Shown here: piece by piece, positions 44,357 through 53,062 of the stretch
Layout: each line of letters opens with the position of its first letter
Position numbering within the stretch: the stretch's first letter is position 1
DNA from: Clostridiales bacterium 1_7_47FAA
GTDB taxonomy: Bacteria; Bacillota; Clostridia; Lachnospirales; Lachnospiraceae
Assembly: GCA_000155435.1 (NCBI GenBank)
Contig: DS990260.1
Span: forward strand, 619,004 to 683,003
Reading direction: 5' to 3'
Length of the DNA: 64,000 nt
Notes under the pieces: generated by a model
Told to the model about the DNA's origin: nothing
The model's input: the letters and a program-made list of their open reading frames with translations, nothing else
Databases searched by the model: none
Position numbers and translations under genes: made by a program

Positions 44357-46015
44357 CTATAAATACAGCTTTTCAAACCCCGAAGCGCTGACCGGCCTTC
44401 CAAACAGATATCCCTGTATGTAATCCGGCAGGGTCTGCTTCACAATATCAAATTCTTCCTCTGTCTCCACACCTTCCACGCAGACCTTTAAACCGATGCT
44501 GTGGGCAAGCTTGATGATATACTCTAAGAAAATGTATTCGTAGCTTCCATGATGGATGCCCGTCACAAAGCTGCGGTCCACCTTAAGCACGTTAGCTGGA
44601 AGTTCCTTAAGATGGCTCAGCGAGGAATATCCGGTGCCAAAATCATCAATTGCAATCCCATATCCCATGCCGCGCAGTTCCTCAAACTCCTGATTCAGGA
44701 AATGCAGGTTCGGCACCCAGCAGCTTTCCGTCAGTTCCAGAACCATCTGCCCCACAGGCAGGTCACCCCATTGTCCATCCTTCAGATATTCCAGCAGCGC
44801 ATTGTCCTTTAACTGGATATATGAGACATTGACGCTCATGGAAAAGTCTTCTTTATACCTGCTCCATATCTGAAACTGCCTTGCACTCTCCTCCAGCACC
44901 CAAGCCCCTACCTGTGTTATGAGGCGGCTCTCCTCCAACAAGGGGATGAACTCCGAAGGCGGAACCTCCCCATGTTCCGGGGAATGCCACCGCAGCAATG
45001 CCTCCGCGCCAGTGACCGCCCCCGTCACCGCATCCACCTGTGGCTGGTAGAACAGTTCAAACTGGCTGAACCCATCCTTCACACAGGCGTGCAGGCTCTC
45101 CTGCAGCTCCATGTTCCTCAGCTTTTGTTGATACATTTCCTCGGAAAAGAAAACCAGCTGGTTCTTTCCGTTCATCTTGGCAATCTCAACTGCATTTTCC
45201 GCATTCCTGAACAGCTTCTGGTAGGTACTGGCATCATCTGGGAAAAAGCAGGCGCCTGCGGATAAGGAAATCAGTATCTGATGGCCTTCCACCGTAAAAT
45301 GGCTGCCGATGAACATCTGGATATTCTCATAAATCCCCCGTACGGTCTCCCTTGTGCCGTCCTTCACCAGAAACACGAACTCATCCCCATCCAGACGGTA
45401 AAGACGGCATCCCTTGGGAAGCATGGCCGATATCAGTGTGGATAGAAGGTTAAGTGCCCGGTCCCCAAATGCATAACCGTACTTTTCATTGACATTCTTG
45501 AAGTCATCAATGTCCAGGACCACGATTACACCGTTGGCAGCTGTCTCCGTTCCCACAAGGGCCTTAATATCCTGTTCAAACTGGCTTCGGTTCATCAGGC
45601 CCGTGACATTATCAAATTTATTCTGTTTTCCGATATTGGAAATCCGGCCAATCATGAACAGCGGCCTTCCTGACCCATCTTTCTTTACGGTTCCCCGGCA
45701 TGACACCCATATGACCCGGCCGGATTTATTACAGACCCGGTACTCCATATCATGGTAGTCCTTAATACCGTCCTGAATCATCTGCATATCATTAAGCCAC
45801 GGTTCCAGATCCTCCCTGACCATGATTCCCGACCATGAAGTGACAACATCCTGTTCAATCAGGCGGCTGATATCAAGGTCCTCATATGCATTATCCGATA
45901 TGTAAAACGTCCCGTTCTGAATATCCCACATATAAAGATAGTCATCCGTGGTCTCGGAAAGCAGGTTCAGGAGGACATCCGCGGTAAACTTCTCATCTTT
46001 TATTATATCAGCCAT
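44357..46015 (-). CDS. PAS-GGDEF-EAL c-di-GMP phosphodiesterase
   Basis: The 552-residue protein has a PAS domain (residues 20-135), a GGDEF domain and a C-terminal EAL domain. The cyclase motif is RLDGDEFVFL, with D in the first glycine position, so cyclase activity may be lost or kept for GTP binding. The EAL site is complete (GAEALLRW, ELTESCW, DDFGTGYSSLSHL, KVDRSFV, VCVEGVET). The expected net activity is c-di-GMP hydrolysis. It is cotranscribed with the downstream diguanylate cyclase. Confidence 0.94.
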   Translation of the reverse strand: MADIIKDEKFTADVLLNLLSETTDDYLYMWDIQNGTFYISDNAYEDLDISRLIEQDVVTSWSGIMVREDLEPWLNDMQMIQDGIKDYHDMEYRVCNKSGRVIWVSCRGTVKKDGSGRPLFMIGRISNIGKQNKFDNVTGLMNRSQFEQDIKALVGTETAANGVIVVLDIDDFKNVNEKYGYAFGDRALNLLSTLISAMLPKGCRLYRLDGDEFVFLVKDGTRETVRGIYENIQMFIGSHFTVEGHQILISLSAGACFFPDDASTYQKLFRNAENAVEIAKMNGKNQLVFFSEEMYQQKLRNMELQESLHACVKDGFSQFELFYQPQVDAVTGAVTGAEALLRWHSPEHGEVPPSEFIPLLEESRLITQVGAWVLEESARQFQIWSRYKEDFSMSVNVSYIQLKDNALLEYLKDGQWGDLPVGQMVLELTESCWVPNLHFLNQEFEELRGMGYGIAIDDFGTGYSSLSHLKELPANVLKVDRSFVTGIHHGSYEYIFLEYIIKLAHSIGLKVCVEGVETEEEFDIVKQTLPDYIQGYLFGRPVSASGFEKLYL

Positions 46016-46184
46016 GACAACCTCCGGAATAAGTATGGTTTATATTTTACCATGACCGGCTTTCAGTGTCCAGAAGCAGCAGATATTATTAAGGATTTTC
46101 TAATTTTTCTTACAGTTGGATCCACTATCTTTACTTTCATCCATGAAGTGGTTAAGATACAGCATTATAAGGAGGTATCCCTAT

Positions 46185-46490
46185 ATGATGTACTTTAAAC
46201 ATTTCCATTCATGGCTGACAGCATATGGAGGCGGCCTTGGGAAACTGGCCATTGCCAGCTGGCTGCTGACCAATACCATGTTCCTGCTGTGCAGCCGTGT
46301 CCCGTTCATAACCCTGGATTTTGTGAGACAGATATCCCTTGGGAGCTTTCTCGGCATCTGGCTTGGTATCTGCTTCTGCCTCACCATTCCCTGGCTGATA
46401 TCGTCAGGCACCGGAAAAATACGTTTATCCCTGACACCCAGTATGGCCATGTACCTTGCAGCCCTGATGATTAAGGAAACATTCATATGA
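46185..46490 (+). CDS. Small membrane protein upstream of a DUF2079 gene
   Basis: The 101-residue protein has about three membrane segments (IASWLLTNTMFLLC, GSFLGIWLGICFCLTIPWL, MAMYLAALMI). I do not recognise a family. AAGGAGG precedes the ATG pair at good spacing, which excludes the longer upstream frame. Its stop overlaps the DUF2079 start by four bases (ATGA), so the two are coupled and probably work together. Confidence 0.72.
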   Translation: MMYFKHFHSWLTAYGGGLGKLAIASWLLTNTMFLLCSRVPFITLDFVRQISLGSFLGIWLGICFCLTIPWLISSGTGKIRLSLTPSMAMYLAALMIKETFI

Positions 46491-47965
46491 TGACTGAACG
46501 GATGGACAGATGGCTGACTTCCCGGCGGTTATGGATGATCCTGGGTGGAACGGCAGTGCTCTGGTTCCTGTTCACTGCCTCCATGACCATCCTGCGCTAC
46601 CGCCTCAATTACTCGTCAGCTTATGATTTTGGAATATTTTCCCAGATGTATTATTACATGGACAAGGGCCTGACACCTCTGACCACCTGTGAGCGCGACG
46701 GGCTTCTGTCCCATTTTGCAGTGCACCTGTCCCCTATCTTTTATGTGCTCCTGCCCTTATACAAGCTGGTGCCGCGTCCGGAGACATTGCTGGTCCTTCA
46801 GGCGTTCATGGTCATAAGCGGGGTCATTCCCCTGTGTCTGCTGACCAGGGCTTTGGGCCTTACCCGTCTTAAAACGCTGTGCTTCGGTCTGGTGTACTGC
46901 GCCTATCCGGCGTTCATGGGAGGCTGTTTTTATGATTTCCATGAAAATAAATTCCTGGCAGTCATCATACTCTGGACCATGTACTTTCTGGAAACCGGAC
47001 ATTATAAATCCATGGCCTGCTCTGCTGCCCTGCTGCTTCTGGTTAAGGAGGATGCCCCGGTCTATGCGGCCTGCATCGGCCTTTATCTCTTTCTATATAA
47101 AAAGCAGTATCGGTACGGATCCCTGGTCTTCGCCGGTTCCTGCCTGTACTTCTGCATGGCCATCTGGTATATCAACCGGTTTGGGGACGGCGCCATGGTT
47201 AACCGGTTTGATAATTTCATATCTGACAAGCGGCTGGGCCTGGTCAGCATGTTCAAGACAATCCTGGTCAATCCGGCATATGTGCTGTCGCAGATAGCGG
47301 TAAGGGAAAAACTCATCTTCTTCCTTCAGATGCTGCTCCCCCTGGGATTCCTTCCGCTTATGACCAGGGACTGGCGGAAATGGACCCTTATCATCCCATT
47401 CGTGCTGATTAACCTGATGTCCAATTATAAATATCAGCATTCCATTTTCTTTCAGTATACATACGGTTCAGGCGCCTTGCTGATGTATCTGGCGGCAGTG
47501 AACTACCGTGACCTGTTGGACATCCCCCAGCCGGCATGTCCAACGCCAGCATCTTCCCAGTCCCTGCCCAAGCCCCGCTCATCCCTGCCATCCTCCATCC
47601 TGTACTGCGGGCTGGTCTGCGCCCTGATGATCACCGCCGTTGTGGTGTACAAAAAAACGTATTACATCGGCAGCTACGCCCAGGACCGGGAAAAAGCAGC
47701 AGAAGCAAGACTCCTGCTGTCAACCATCCCAGAGGATGCATCCGTCAAATCAACCACCTTCTTCATTCCCCAGCTGTCCGGCAGGGATGAAATCTATCTT
47801 GCGGACAGCAGGCATCCGGCTGATTATATCGTGTTGGACCAACGGCCTGGATATGAAAAGGATTCCCAGGACCTGATGGCTGATTACCTTTTACAGGGAT
47901 ATGTGGTCCAGGGGGAGGTGGACGGGTATGTGGCCATGCTGGGACCTGCCGTGCCCTCCCACTGA
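46487..47965 (+). CDS. DUF2079 polytopic membrane protein
   Basis: The 492-residue protein has ten or more membrane segments and matches DUF2079. Blocks seen are YDFGIFSQMYYYMDKG, LLSHFAVHLSPIFYVLLP, YDFHENKFLAV and LLLVKEDAPVYAA. The family is distantly related to GT-C-like glycosyltransferases, which keep acidic residues in their first outer loop (here the SAYDFG region). A role in envelope sugar transfer is possible but unproven. A soluble tail of about 100 residues follows the last segments. It is coupled to the small membrane protein gene. Confidence 0.88.
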   Translation: MMTERMDRWLTSRRLWMILGGTAVLWFLFTASMTILRYRLNYSSAYDFGIFSQMYYYMDKGLTPLTTCERDGLLSHFAVHLSPIFYVLLPLYKLVPRPETLLVLQAFMVISGVIPLCLLTRALGLTRLKTLCFGLVYCAYPAFMGGCFYDFHENKFLAVIILWTMYFLETGHYKSMACSAALLLLVKEDAPVYAACIGLYLFLYKKQYRYGSLVFAGSCLYFCMAIWYINRFGDGAMVNRFDNFISDKRLGLVSMFKTILVNPAYVLSQIAVREKLIFFLQMLLPLGFLPLMTRDWRKWTLIIPFVLINLMSNYKYQHSIFFQYTYGSGALLMYLAAVNYRDLLDIPQPACPTPASSQSLPKPRSSLPSSILYCGLVCALMITAVVVYKKTYYIGSYAQDREKAAEARLLLSTIPEDASVKSTTFFIPQLSGRDEIYLADSRHPADYIVLDQRPGYEKDSQDLMADYLLQGYVVQGEVDGYVAMLGPAVPSH

Positions 47966-48211
47966 ATCCATATTGACTGTAACCACAATCCGTGATATGA
48001 TTTGTTCATCTTTTCAGGGCAACTCATTTGCCCCTTATCAATTCATATTTGTATCACATGCCGGCAGGGTCGCTGGCGGTTTCACAGGATTGGCAATGGA
48101 TACAGGCAGCGGATTCTTGCATTTTACATGTATGCCCGGTATAATAATATCAGATAAAAATGTCCCTATTCCATTGCATTCAGAATATATTCAAATAGGA
48201 AAGGCAGGAAA
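47966..48211. other. Non-coding interval before the Rpn remnant
   Basis: Mixed-GC DNA with no gene, RNA or repeat that I can recognise. An AT-rich TATAATAATATC stretch near 48139 could be a promoter for the remnant. Confidence 0.4.
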
Positions 48212-48313
48212 ATGGGACAGAGGGATATCTCGCAGGTGCGGTATTTTGAGGACAACCAGCGCTATGCTGATTTAATCAACGGGTTTGTGATACGCTGTAC
48301 CAAGGTACCATAA
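48212..48313 (+). pseudogene. Truncated N-terminus of an Rpn/PD-(D/E)XK family protein
   Basis: The 33-codon frame reads MGQRDISQVRYFEDN then QRYADLINGF, the typical start of a large Lachnospiraceae Rpn/transposase-like family. After NGFVIRC it stops. AGGCAGG lies seven bases before the ATG. The rest of the gene (about 270 codons) is missing, and the break falls on an 11-bp inverted repeat. Confidence 0.75.
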
Positions 48314-48361
48314 TGCGTAGATAGCGGGACAAAGGATAGCGGGTGCCGTCATCTACGCATT
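48312..48361 (+). terminator. 11-bp perfect inverted repeat at the remnant breakpoint
   Basis: AATGCGTAGAT (48312-48322) and ATCTACGCATT (48351-48361) pair around a 28-base loop, with ATTTCTT following. It could be a terminator, or the end of whatever element removed the gene body. Confidence 0.6.
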
Positions 48362-48382
48362 ATTTCTTCCATGGGAATGAAG

Positions 48383-48712
48383 TCAGATTTCCACATCCAG
48401 CACATCATCCAGATTTATCCTTGTGTTCACCACCTGCAGCATCCTGCTGTTCCTGTCAAACCGCGCAACCATTCCCGTCACCTTCAGATATTCGCCCTTA
48501 TGGAAATACACCACGCTTATGATCCTGCCTGGTATGATTTCCCGCATCTTCTGATTCAGTTCCTCTGCCATGTCATCGGACAGCACAATCTTAGGCACAA
48601 CCACCCGTTCCTTTTCCGCCAGGGCCTCCGGCAGGCCCTTTAGCGCCGCAAATGGAAGGAACTGTTTGGCCCTGTCAGCCACAGCCATCTTAGCCCTTGG
48701 TCTACTCGCCAC
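48383..48712 (-). CDS. YolD-like protein
   Basis: The 109-residue protein matches the YolD-like family (RAKQFLPFAALKGL, ELNQKMREIIPG, VARFDRNSRMLQV). These small proteins are nearly always encoded beside Y-family polymerases and are thought to modulate them. It overlaps the polymerase stop codon by 11 bases and is the second gene of a LexA-controlled pair. Confidence 0.9.
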   Translation of the reverse strand: MASRPRAKMAVADRAKQFLPFAALKGLPEALAEKERVVVPKIVLSDDMAEELNQKMREIIPGRIISVVYFHKGEYLKVTGMVARFDRNSRMLQVVNTRINLDDVLDVEI

Positions 48713-49967
48713 TTTTATGACCTCCTATCTGGCGGTTCCTCTCCTTCATGGTAGACGCATCCTGCAGGTTCATGCCCTTAAGGATTGCATTCTTGCCAAA
48801 CTTCTTCTTGATATCCAGCATGGCCGTCTGCAGCTTCCTGTTGCGTTCCAGCTCCTCTGCATCAGCAAACAGGCTGTACTGACTGTATTCCTCTTCTACC
48901 ACATGATTGACGGAAATGTTAATCCGGTGTACCGGCAGCCTTGGGTTTACAATCCGCTCATACAGAGCGGTCACAGCCGGTATCAAAACCATATCCGCAT
49001 TGGTCTGCGCATCCAGGGAGGCGGTTCCCCTGGACGGCTCTGCTTCTGCGCGGTTGGAATATCCCACATACAGTGTCACGGAATTGGAAACCAGGTTCTT
49101 TTCCACCATCTCAAGACACAGCAGGTCCATCATCTCCTTGACAATCAGCTCCCCATCCTCAAAGCTGTAATCACAGCCCAGGACCTGCCCACAGGTAAGA
49201 CAATTAGTCTTGGCTTTATAAGACTTGATATCCCCAATGGTCACAGGCTCCCTGCCCCATGCATGGTCAATCAGAAGTTCCGCATCCACGCCGAACAGCT
49301 TATATAAGAAGTCCTCATCCATGGCCGCCAGGCCGCCCATGGTATGGATGCCATAGCGTTCCAGCTTACCGGCAATGCCCTTGCCGATTCTCCAGAAATC
49401 CGTCAATGGCTTATGGTCCCACAATGTTTTCCTATATATCTCCTCATCCAGATAACCGATGCAGTCCGCTGCATGCTTGGCCGTGATATCCAGTGCAATC
49501 TTTGCCAGATACAGGTTAGTCCCGATGCCGCAGGTTGCAGGAATACCGAACTGCCTCGTGATGTCCGCCATGATGGACTGCCCCAATTCCCTGGCCGTGA
49601 TATGGTAAAGGGGCAGGTAATTGGTCACATCCATGAATGCCTCATCAATGGAATACACATGGATATCCTCCTTGGAGATATACTTTAGGTAAATGCCGTA
49701 AATCTCCGCAGCATACTCAACATACAGCTTCATCCGCGGCTCTGCCATGATATAGTCCACACTCTTTGGAATCTCGAATACGCGGCACCTGTTATGGATT
49801 CCGAGGGCTTTCATGGCCGGGGATATGGCAAGGCAGATGGTCTTTTCCGTGCGTTCAGGGTCAGCCACCACCAGTCTGGTTGTCATGGGGTCCAGCCCAC
49901 GCTCCGCGCACTCCACAGAAGCATAAAAAGATTTTAAATCAATGACAAGATAGGTGTGCTGCTCCAT
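48702..49967 (-). CDS. Y-family DNA polymerase (UmuC/UvrX type)
   Basis: The 421-residue protein is a translesion polymerase of the UmuC/UvrX branch. It has YLVIDLKSFYASVECAERG (metal aspartate), YSIDEAFMDVT (catalytic DE) and a helix-hairpin region FWRIGKGIAGKLERYGI. A beta-clamp motif QYSLF lies near the C-terminus. Expression should be damage-induced: a LexA box and a good promoter lie directly upstream. It forms an operon with the YolD-like gene. Confidence 0.95.
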   Translation of the reverse strand: MEQHTYLVIDLKSFYASVECAERGLDPMTTRLVVADPERTEKTICLAISPAMKALGIHNRCRVFEIPKSVDYIMAEPRMKLYVEYAAEIYGIYLKYISKEDIHVYSIDEAFMDVTNYLPLYHITARELGQSIMADITRQFGIPATCGIGTNLYLAKIALDITAKHAADCIGYLDEEIYRKTLWDHKPLTDFWRIGKGIAGKLERYGIHTMGGLAAMDEDFLYKLFGVDAELLIDHAWGREPVTIGDIKSYKAKTNCLTCGQVLGCDYSFEDGELIVKEMMDLLCLEMVEKNLVSNSVTLYVGYSNRAEAEPSRGTASLDAQTNADMVLIPAVTALYERIVNPRLPVHRINISVNHVVEEEYSQYSLFADAEELERNRKLQTAMLDIKKKFGKNAILKGMNLQDASTMKERNRQIGGHKSGE

Positions 49968-50006
49968 TCCATCCCTCCTCTACCATGGAAATACATCCTT
50001 ATTATA

Positions 50007-50058
50007 ATTATACAGCGGCGCCATGAAAACTGCAATCCTTTTATCGAACATCTGTTCT
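50007..50058 (-). promoter_or_regulatory. LexA box and promoter of the UmuC-YolD operon
   Basis: CGAACATCTGTTCT (50045-50058, minus-strand AGAACAGATGTTCG) fits the Gram-positive LexA consensus GAAC-N4-GTTC. TTGCAG (50030-50035) and TATAAT (50007-50012) are 17 bp apart just downstream. Confidence 0.85.
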
Positions 50059-50072
50059 TTTGATATTTCATA

Positions 50073-50588
50073 TCATCCCACAAGTCCATCCAAAAAAGCT
50101 TCCAGCCTTTTTGCAGGAACCAGCAGGCCATCCTTGGAGCCGATGAAATGTTTTCCGGACCGGTAACTGGGCACTGCATCCAGACGGTTGGTTTCCCAGG
50201 CATACCGGTTCCCTTCCACCAATTGTTTCCTGTAATGACCTGCACCAACCATCTTTTGGAAATCCACCGGATCAACCCGGCACCGGGAAGCCATCTGAGA
50301 AAGGACTTCCATGGAGGGAATATCCAGACCCCTGTCAAAAACCGCCTCGTAAGCCAGGGCATGGTACCTCCAAAGGTCCCCCTGATGCTCCTGTATATAA
50401 TACATGCCCTGTATGGCCTTATCACTGTGCACCTGTGATGGTTCCGGGCAGGGATGGGACTCGCAGGGCCGCCATACCAGTTCAATCTGAGGATAACGTC
50501 CCAGAAGGTTTAAAAGATTTTTATGCCCACGGTAACAGTATGGACATGCATAATCAAAAAACAACTCAAGTTTTACCATTTCCATCAT
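50073..50588 (-). CDS. DsbA-family (FrnE-like) thiol oxidoreductase
   Basis: The 171-residue protein has a thioredoxin fold with active site DYACPYCYRG and the helical insertion seen in DsbA-FrnE/HCCA isomerases; VPSYRSGKHFIG carries the cis-proline region. There is no signal peptide, so it is cytoplasmic. It lies in an operon behind an AraC-type regulator and overlaps it by 23 bases. Family members reduce or isomerise small thiol or aromatic compounds; the substrate here is unknown. Confidence 0.88.
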   Translation of the reverse strand: MMEMVKLELFFDYACPYCYRGHKNLLNLLGRYPQIELVWRPCESHPCPEPSQVHSDKAIQGMYYIQEHQGDLWRYHALAYEAVFDRGLDIPSMEVLSQMASRCRVDPVDFQKMVGAGHYRKQLVEGNRYAWETNRLDAVPSYRSGKHFIGSKDGLLVPAKRLEAFLDGLVG

Positions 50589-51537
50589 TTCTCAGACTCC
50601 CTTCAGCTTCCATTCCTTTATTCCCATCGTCTTCCCTGTCTTCCATTAAATGCTTCCTGTAATACAAGGGCGTACACCCCATATACCGGCAGAATGTATT
50701 GGAAAAATGGCTGCTTCCCGAAAACCCCACGGCCAGCGCAATCTCCAGCACGCTTTTGTCAGAATGGGCCAGCATATACTCCCCCATCCGCACCCGGTAG
50801 GAGATAAGATAATCCACAGGCGACTGGGAAAGGACCTCCTTAAAATCACGGCAGCACTCACTGACACTTACATTGGCTGCCCGGGCAATATCCTCCAGCC
50901 GCAGCCTGCCTGCATACTCCTTATGTATGTATTCCAGGCAGCAGCGGACACGCTGGTATCTGGAATCATGGACGGAAGGGCATGGCTCCTGTTTCATATC
51001 AAGATTCTCAAACAGTATAAGCCCTGCCTGCTGTACCAGGATCTGCAGTTTCCACAGATATCCCCTGGGACGGCTGCAATCACACTGGTACATCTCATGG
51101 ATACAGGCCAGCACCCCTGCATGCCAGGGACTTGTCCCGTCCAGGAAGAAGAAATCTGTTTCCGGCCGGAACAGGGCGGATATGTATTGCTCCTCAATCA
51201 ACCCGCCGGAAAGGCCATGGAGCAGATAACTGTCTGCCAGTACCGCACAGTAGATACTTCCATGCTGGCGATGGTAGGGGGACACCATATGAAGCATATT
51301 GGAGGGGACAAGACCGCCCTGGCCGGAACCAATCACATACGTGCTGACGCCGGTCTGGAATTCTATGGTTCCTTCCAGGACATAGACAAATTCCAGTTCC
51401 TTATGCCAATGCCATGGAATAAACCGGTTGGGATACAGGTCCAGATTGTCAAGGTACACTTCCATGGGAAATGCCGGAGAGCCGTGGCAGGTTATCTCCT
51501 CCAGATTGCCATTCACTTCAAGATAATTCAGCTGCAT
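50566..51537 (-). CDS. AraC-family regulator with cupin-type sensor
   Basis: The 323-residue protein has an N-terminal cupin sensor (WHWHKELEFVYVLEGTIEF) and C-terminal paired helix-turn-helix motifs (LEDIARAANVSVSECCRDF, EIALAVGFSGSSHFSNTF). It is typical of AraC regulators of small carbohydrate or aromatic modules. It is coupled to the downstream DsbA-family gene. The 268-bp upstream region holds a 15-bp perfect inverted repeat. Confidence 0.92.
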   Translation of the reverse strand: MQLNYLEVNGNLEEITCHGSPAFPMEVYLDNLDLYPNRFIPWHWHKELEFVYVLEGTIEFQTGVSTYVIGSGQGGLVPSNMLHMVSPYHRQHGSIYCAVLADSYLLHGLSGGLIEEQYISALFRPETDFFFLDGTSPWHAGVLACIHEMYQCDCSRPRGYLWKLQILVQQAGLILFENLDMKQEPCPSVHDSRYQRVRCCLEYIHKEYAGRLRLEDIARAANVSVSECCRDFKEVLSQSPVDYLISYRVRMGEYMLAHSDKSVLEIALAVGFSGSSHFSNTFCRYMGCTPLYYRKHLMEDREDDGNKGMEAEGSLRNDGNGKT

Positions 51538-51694
51538 GGATATCCTCCTGTCCCTTCAGGGATTTCTTACATACCTTACATACTTAATATAACCGGATAC
51601 CTTGTTTCCTGCAAGGCCGTATATCATCCTTCCAGGAAACCGTATGTAACATCCCAGAATCACATATTGACATGATTCTGTTATTTTTAGATAC

Positions 51695-51732
51695 TATTAT
51701 AATAGAATACGCCATCATATTCTATTATAATA
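51695..51732. promoter_or_regulatory. 15-bp perfect AT-rich inverted repeat
   Basis: TATTATAATAGAATA and its exact complement flank an 8-base loop between the divergent AraC-type and VOC genes. TATAAT lies in both arms. It may be an operator or a pair of face-to-face promoters. Confidence 0.6.
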
Positions 51733-51805
51733 TAAAAAAGAGCAGAGTTACCAGAAAAATTCAGTAAAGATGAAATGACCATGCGATGATGATTTGAAAA
51801 GTGAG

Positions 51806-52207
51806 ATGATGATTTTGAAAGTTGACTACATTACACTCCAGACCCTGTATCCAGATAAGATGAAGGATTTCTATGTGAGGTATTTTGGGGCCGAAGCCAA
51901 TGCAGACACCGTTGGCACTGACAGTTCAGACTCAATGTATATCCTCTCCTTCCGGGGCGGTTTTAAGATCAAGCTGGCCCCGGCAGGACAAACCTTATCC
52001 GCTCCCTCACCACAGCCGGCCCCATCCCAGCTTAATCCTGTCTGCCTGGCCTTCAGGCTGGGAAGCAGGAAACGGGTAAACACCCTGACCAGCCAGCTGA
52101 TACTGGAAGGACACGAGATACTAAGTGAACCCCAGCTATCGGCTCCCGCACATTACAGCAGCTGTATCTTTGACCCGGAGGGCAATATCGTGGAACTCAT
52201 TTCCTAA
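51806..52207 (+). CDS. VOC-superfamily (glyoxalase/dioxygenase fold) protein
   Basis: The 133-residue protein has two beta-alpha-beta halves of the vicinal oxygen chelate fold (LYPDKMKDFYVRYFGA, RVNTLTSQLILEGHEI, CIFDPEGNIVEL). The final E and surrounding residues could bind metal. The substrate is unknown; small resistance proteins and glyoxalase-like enzymes share this fold. The ATG at 51806 is preferred to a TTG four codons upstream. It is a single gene, divergent from the AraC regulator. Confidence 0.82.
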   Translation: MMILKVDYITLQTLYPDKMKDFYVRYFGAEANADTVGTDSSDSMYILSFRGGFKIKLAPAGQTLSAPSPQPAPSQLNPVCLAFRLGSRKRVNTLTSQLILEGHEILSEPQLSAPAHYSSCIFDPEGNIVELIS

Positions 52208-52375
52208 TTGTCTTCATTATGAGAGATACGCAATCAGCTGCCGCCGGCCATGAATACGCCGTGTGGCAGCTGATTCTGATTGTGTTGAAAAAGGGTGTTC
52301 TTTGCACTAATCGGATACATCCGGCGGACTTTTTAAGGCAGATGGCAGAGTGGATTTCCCAACACAGCCCGGACA

Positions 52376-53062
52376 TCATTCCGTCACAATCACATAACTG
52401 GCTGTCCCAAAGCATCCATTCTCCTCCAGATGTTCCTCATCCCATTCAGCCACCAGTTCATACACCCTGCTGACTTTAAACTCCGGCATCAGTGCGTCCT
52501 CATAGACCGCGCTGGACAACGGGCTGGCGTCCGTCCCTTCCATATCCTCAATGGAATACTCGTAAACCGTCAGACGGTCAGGCTGTATTGTGAAGGAAAC
52601 AGCGTAACTTACAGTATTCTGTCCATTATACCGGGGAAGCTTCAGGGTTTCCTTATCCTTTGCCTCGAACAGCGGATGGGAGCCACAGGCAACTGCCCCT
52701 GTCATCCCATCCCCGCCGGGATAATTCCACTGATAGTTGCCTGATGTGACCTCAAACTCATTCATGGTGCTGGAAAGGATATCGGAAAGTTTCATGGCAG
52801 GCGGTTCCTGCCCCACATTTCCCACTTGGACAGAAGGATTCCCGCCGCTTTCAGCCTTGCATCCCGCAGAGCCTGTAATGACAGCCAGTACGGCTATGGA
52901 GACATACAGTACCCTGATATATTTCCCATATCCTTCTTTGGAATATCTGTCTTTGAAGTGCCTGTCCTTGTAACACCTGTCCTTGAAATTCCTGCCTTTG
53001 AAATTCCTATCCTTGCAATATGCCCTCATATCCCCATCCTTTCCGCAAACCGATATATACAT
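52376..53062 (-). CDS. Hypothetical lipoprotein or anchored protein with basic N-terminal repeats
   Basis: The open frame gives 228 residues. The first 45 are an unusual basic repeat (KDRNFKGRNFKDRCYKDRHF and so on). A membrane segment (VLYVSIAVLAVITG) with a lipobox-like SAGC and a soluble domain with no recognised family follow (NYQWNYPGGDGMTGAV, YSIEDMEGTDASPL). The real start might be nearer the membrane segment, where no ATG exists; GTG at VLYVSI is possible. No operon partner is seen. Confidence 0.6.
   Translation of the reverse strand: MYISVCGKDGDMRAYCKDRNFKGRNFKDRCYKDRHFKDRYSKEGYGKYIRVLYVSIAVLAVITGSAGCKAESGGNPSVQVGNVGQEPPAMKLSDILSSTMNEFEVTSGNYQWNYPGGDGMTGAVACGSHPLFEAKDKETLKLPRYNGQNTVSYAVSFTIQPDRLTVYEYSIEDMEGTDASPLSSAVYEDALMPEFKVSRVYELVAEWDEEHLEENGCFGTASYVIVTE

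Noticed and set aside
50650-51675. 341-residue plus-strand frame opposite the AraC regulator
   Set aside because: Shadow of a recognised regulator with intact helix-turn-helix motifs.
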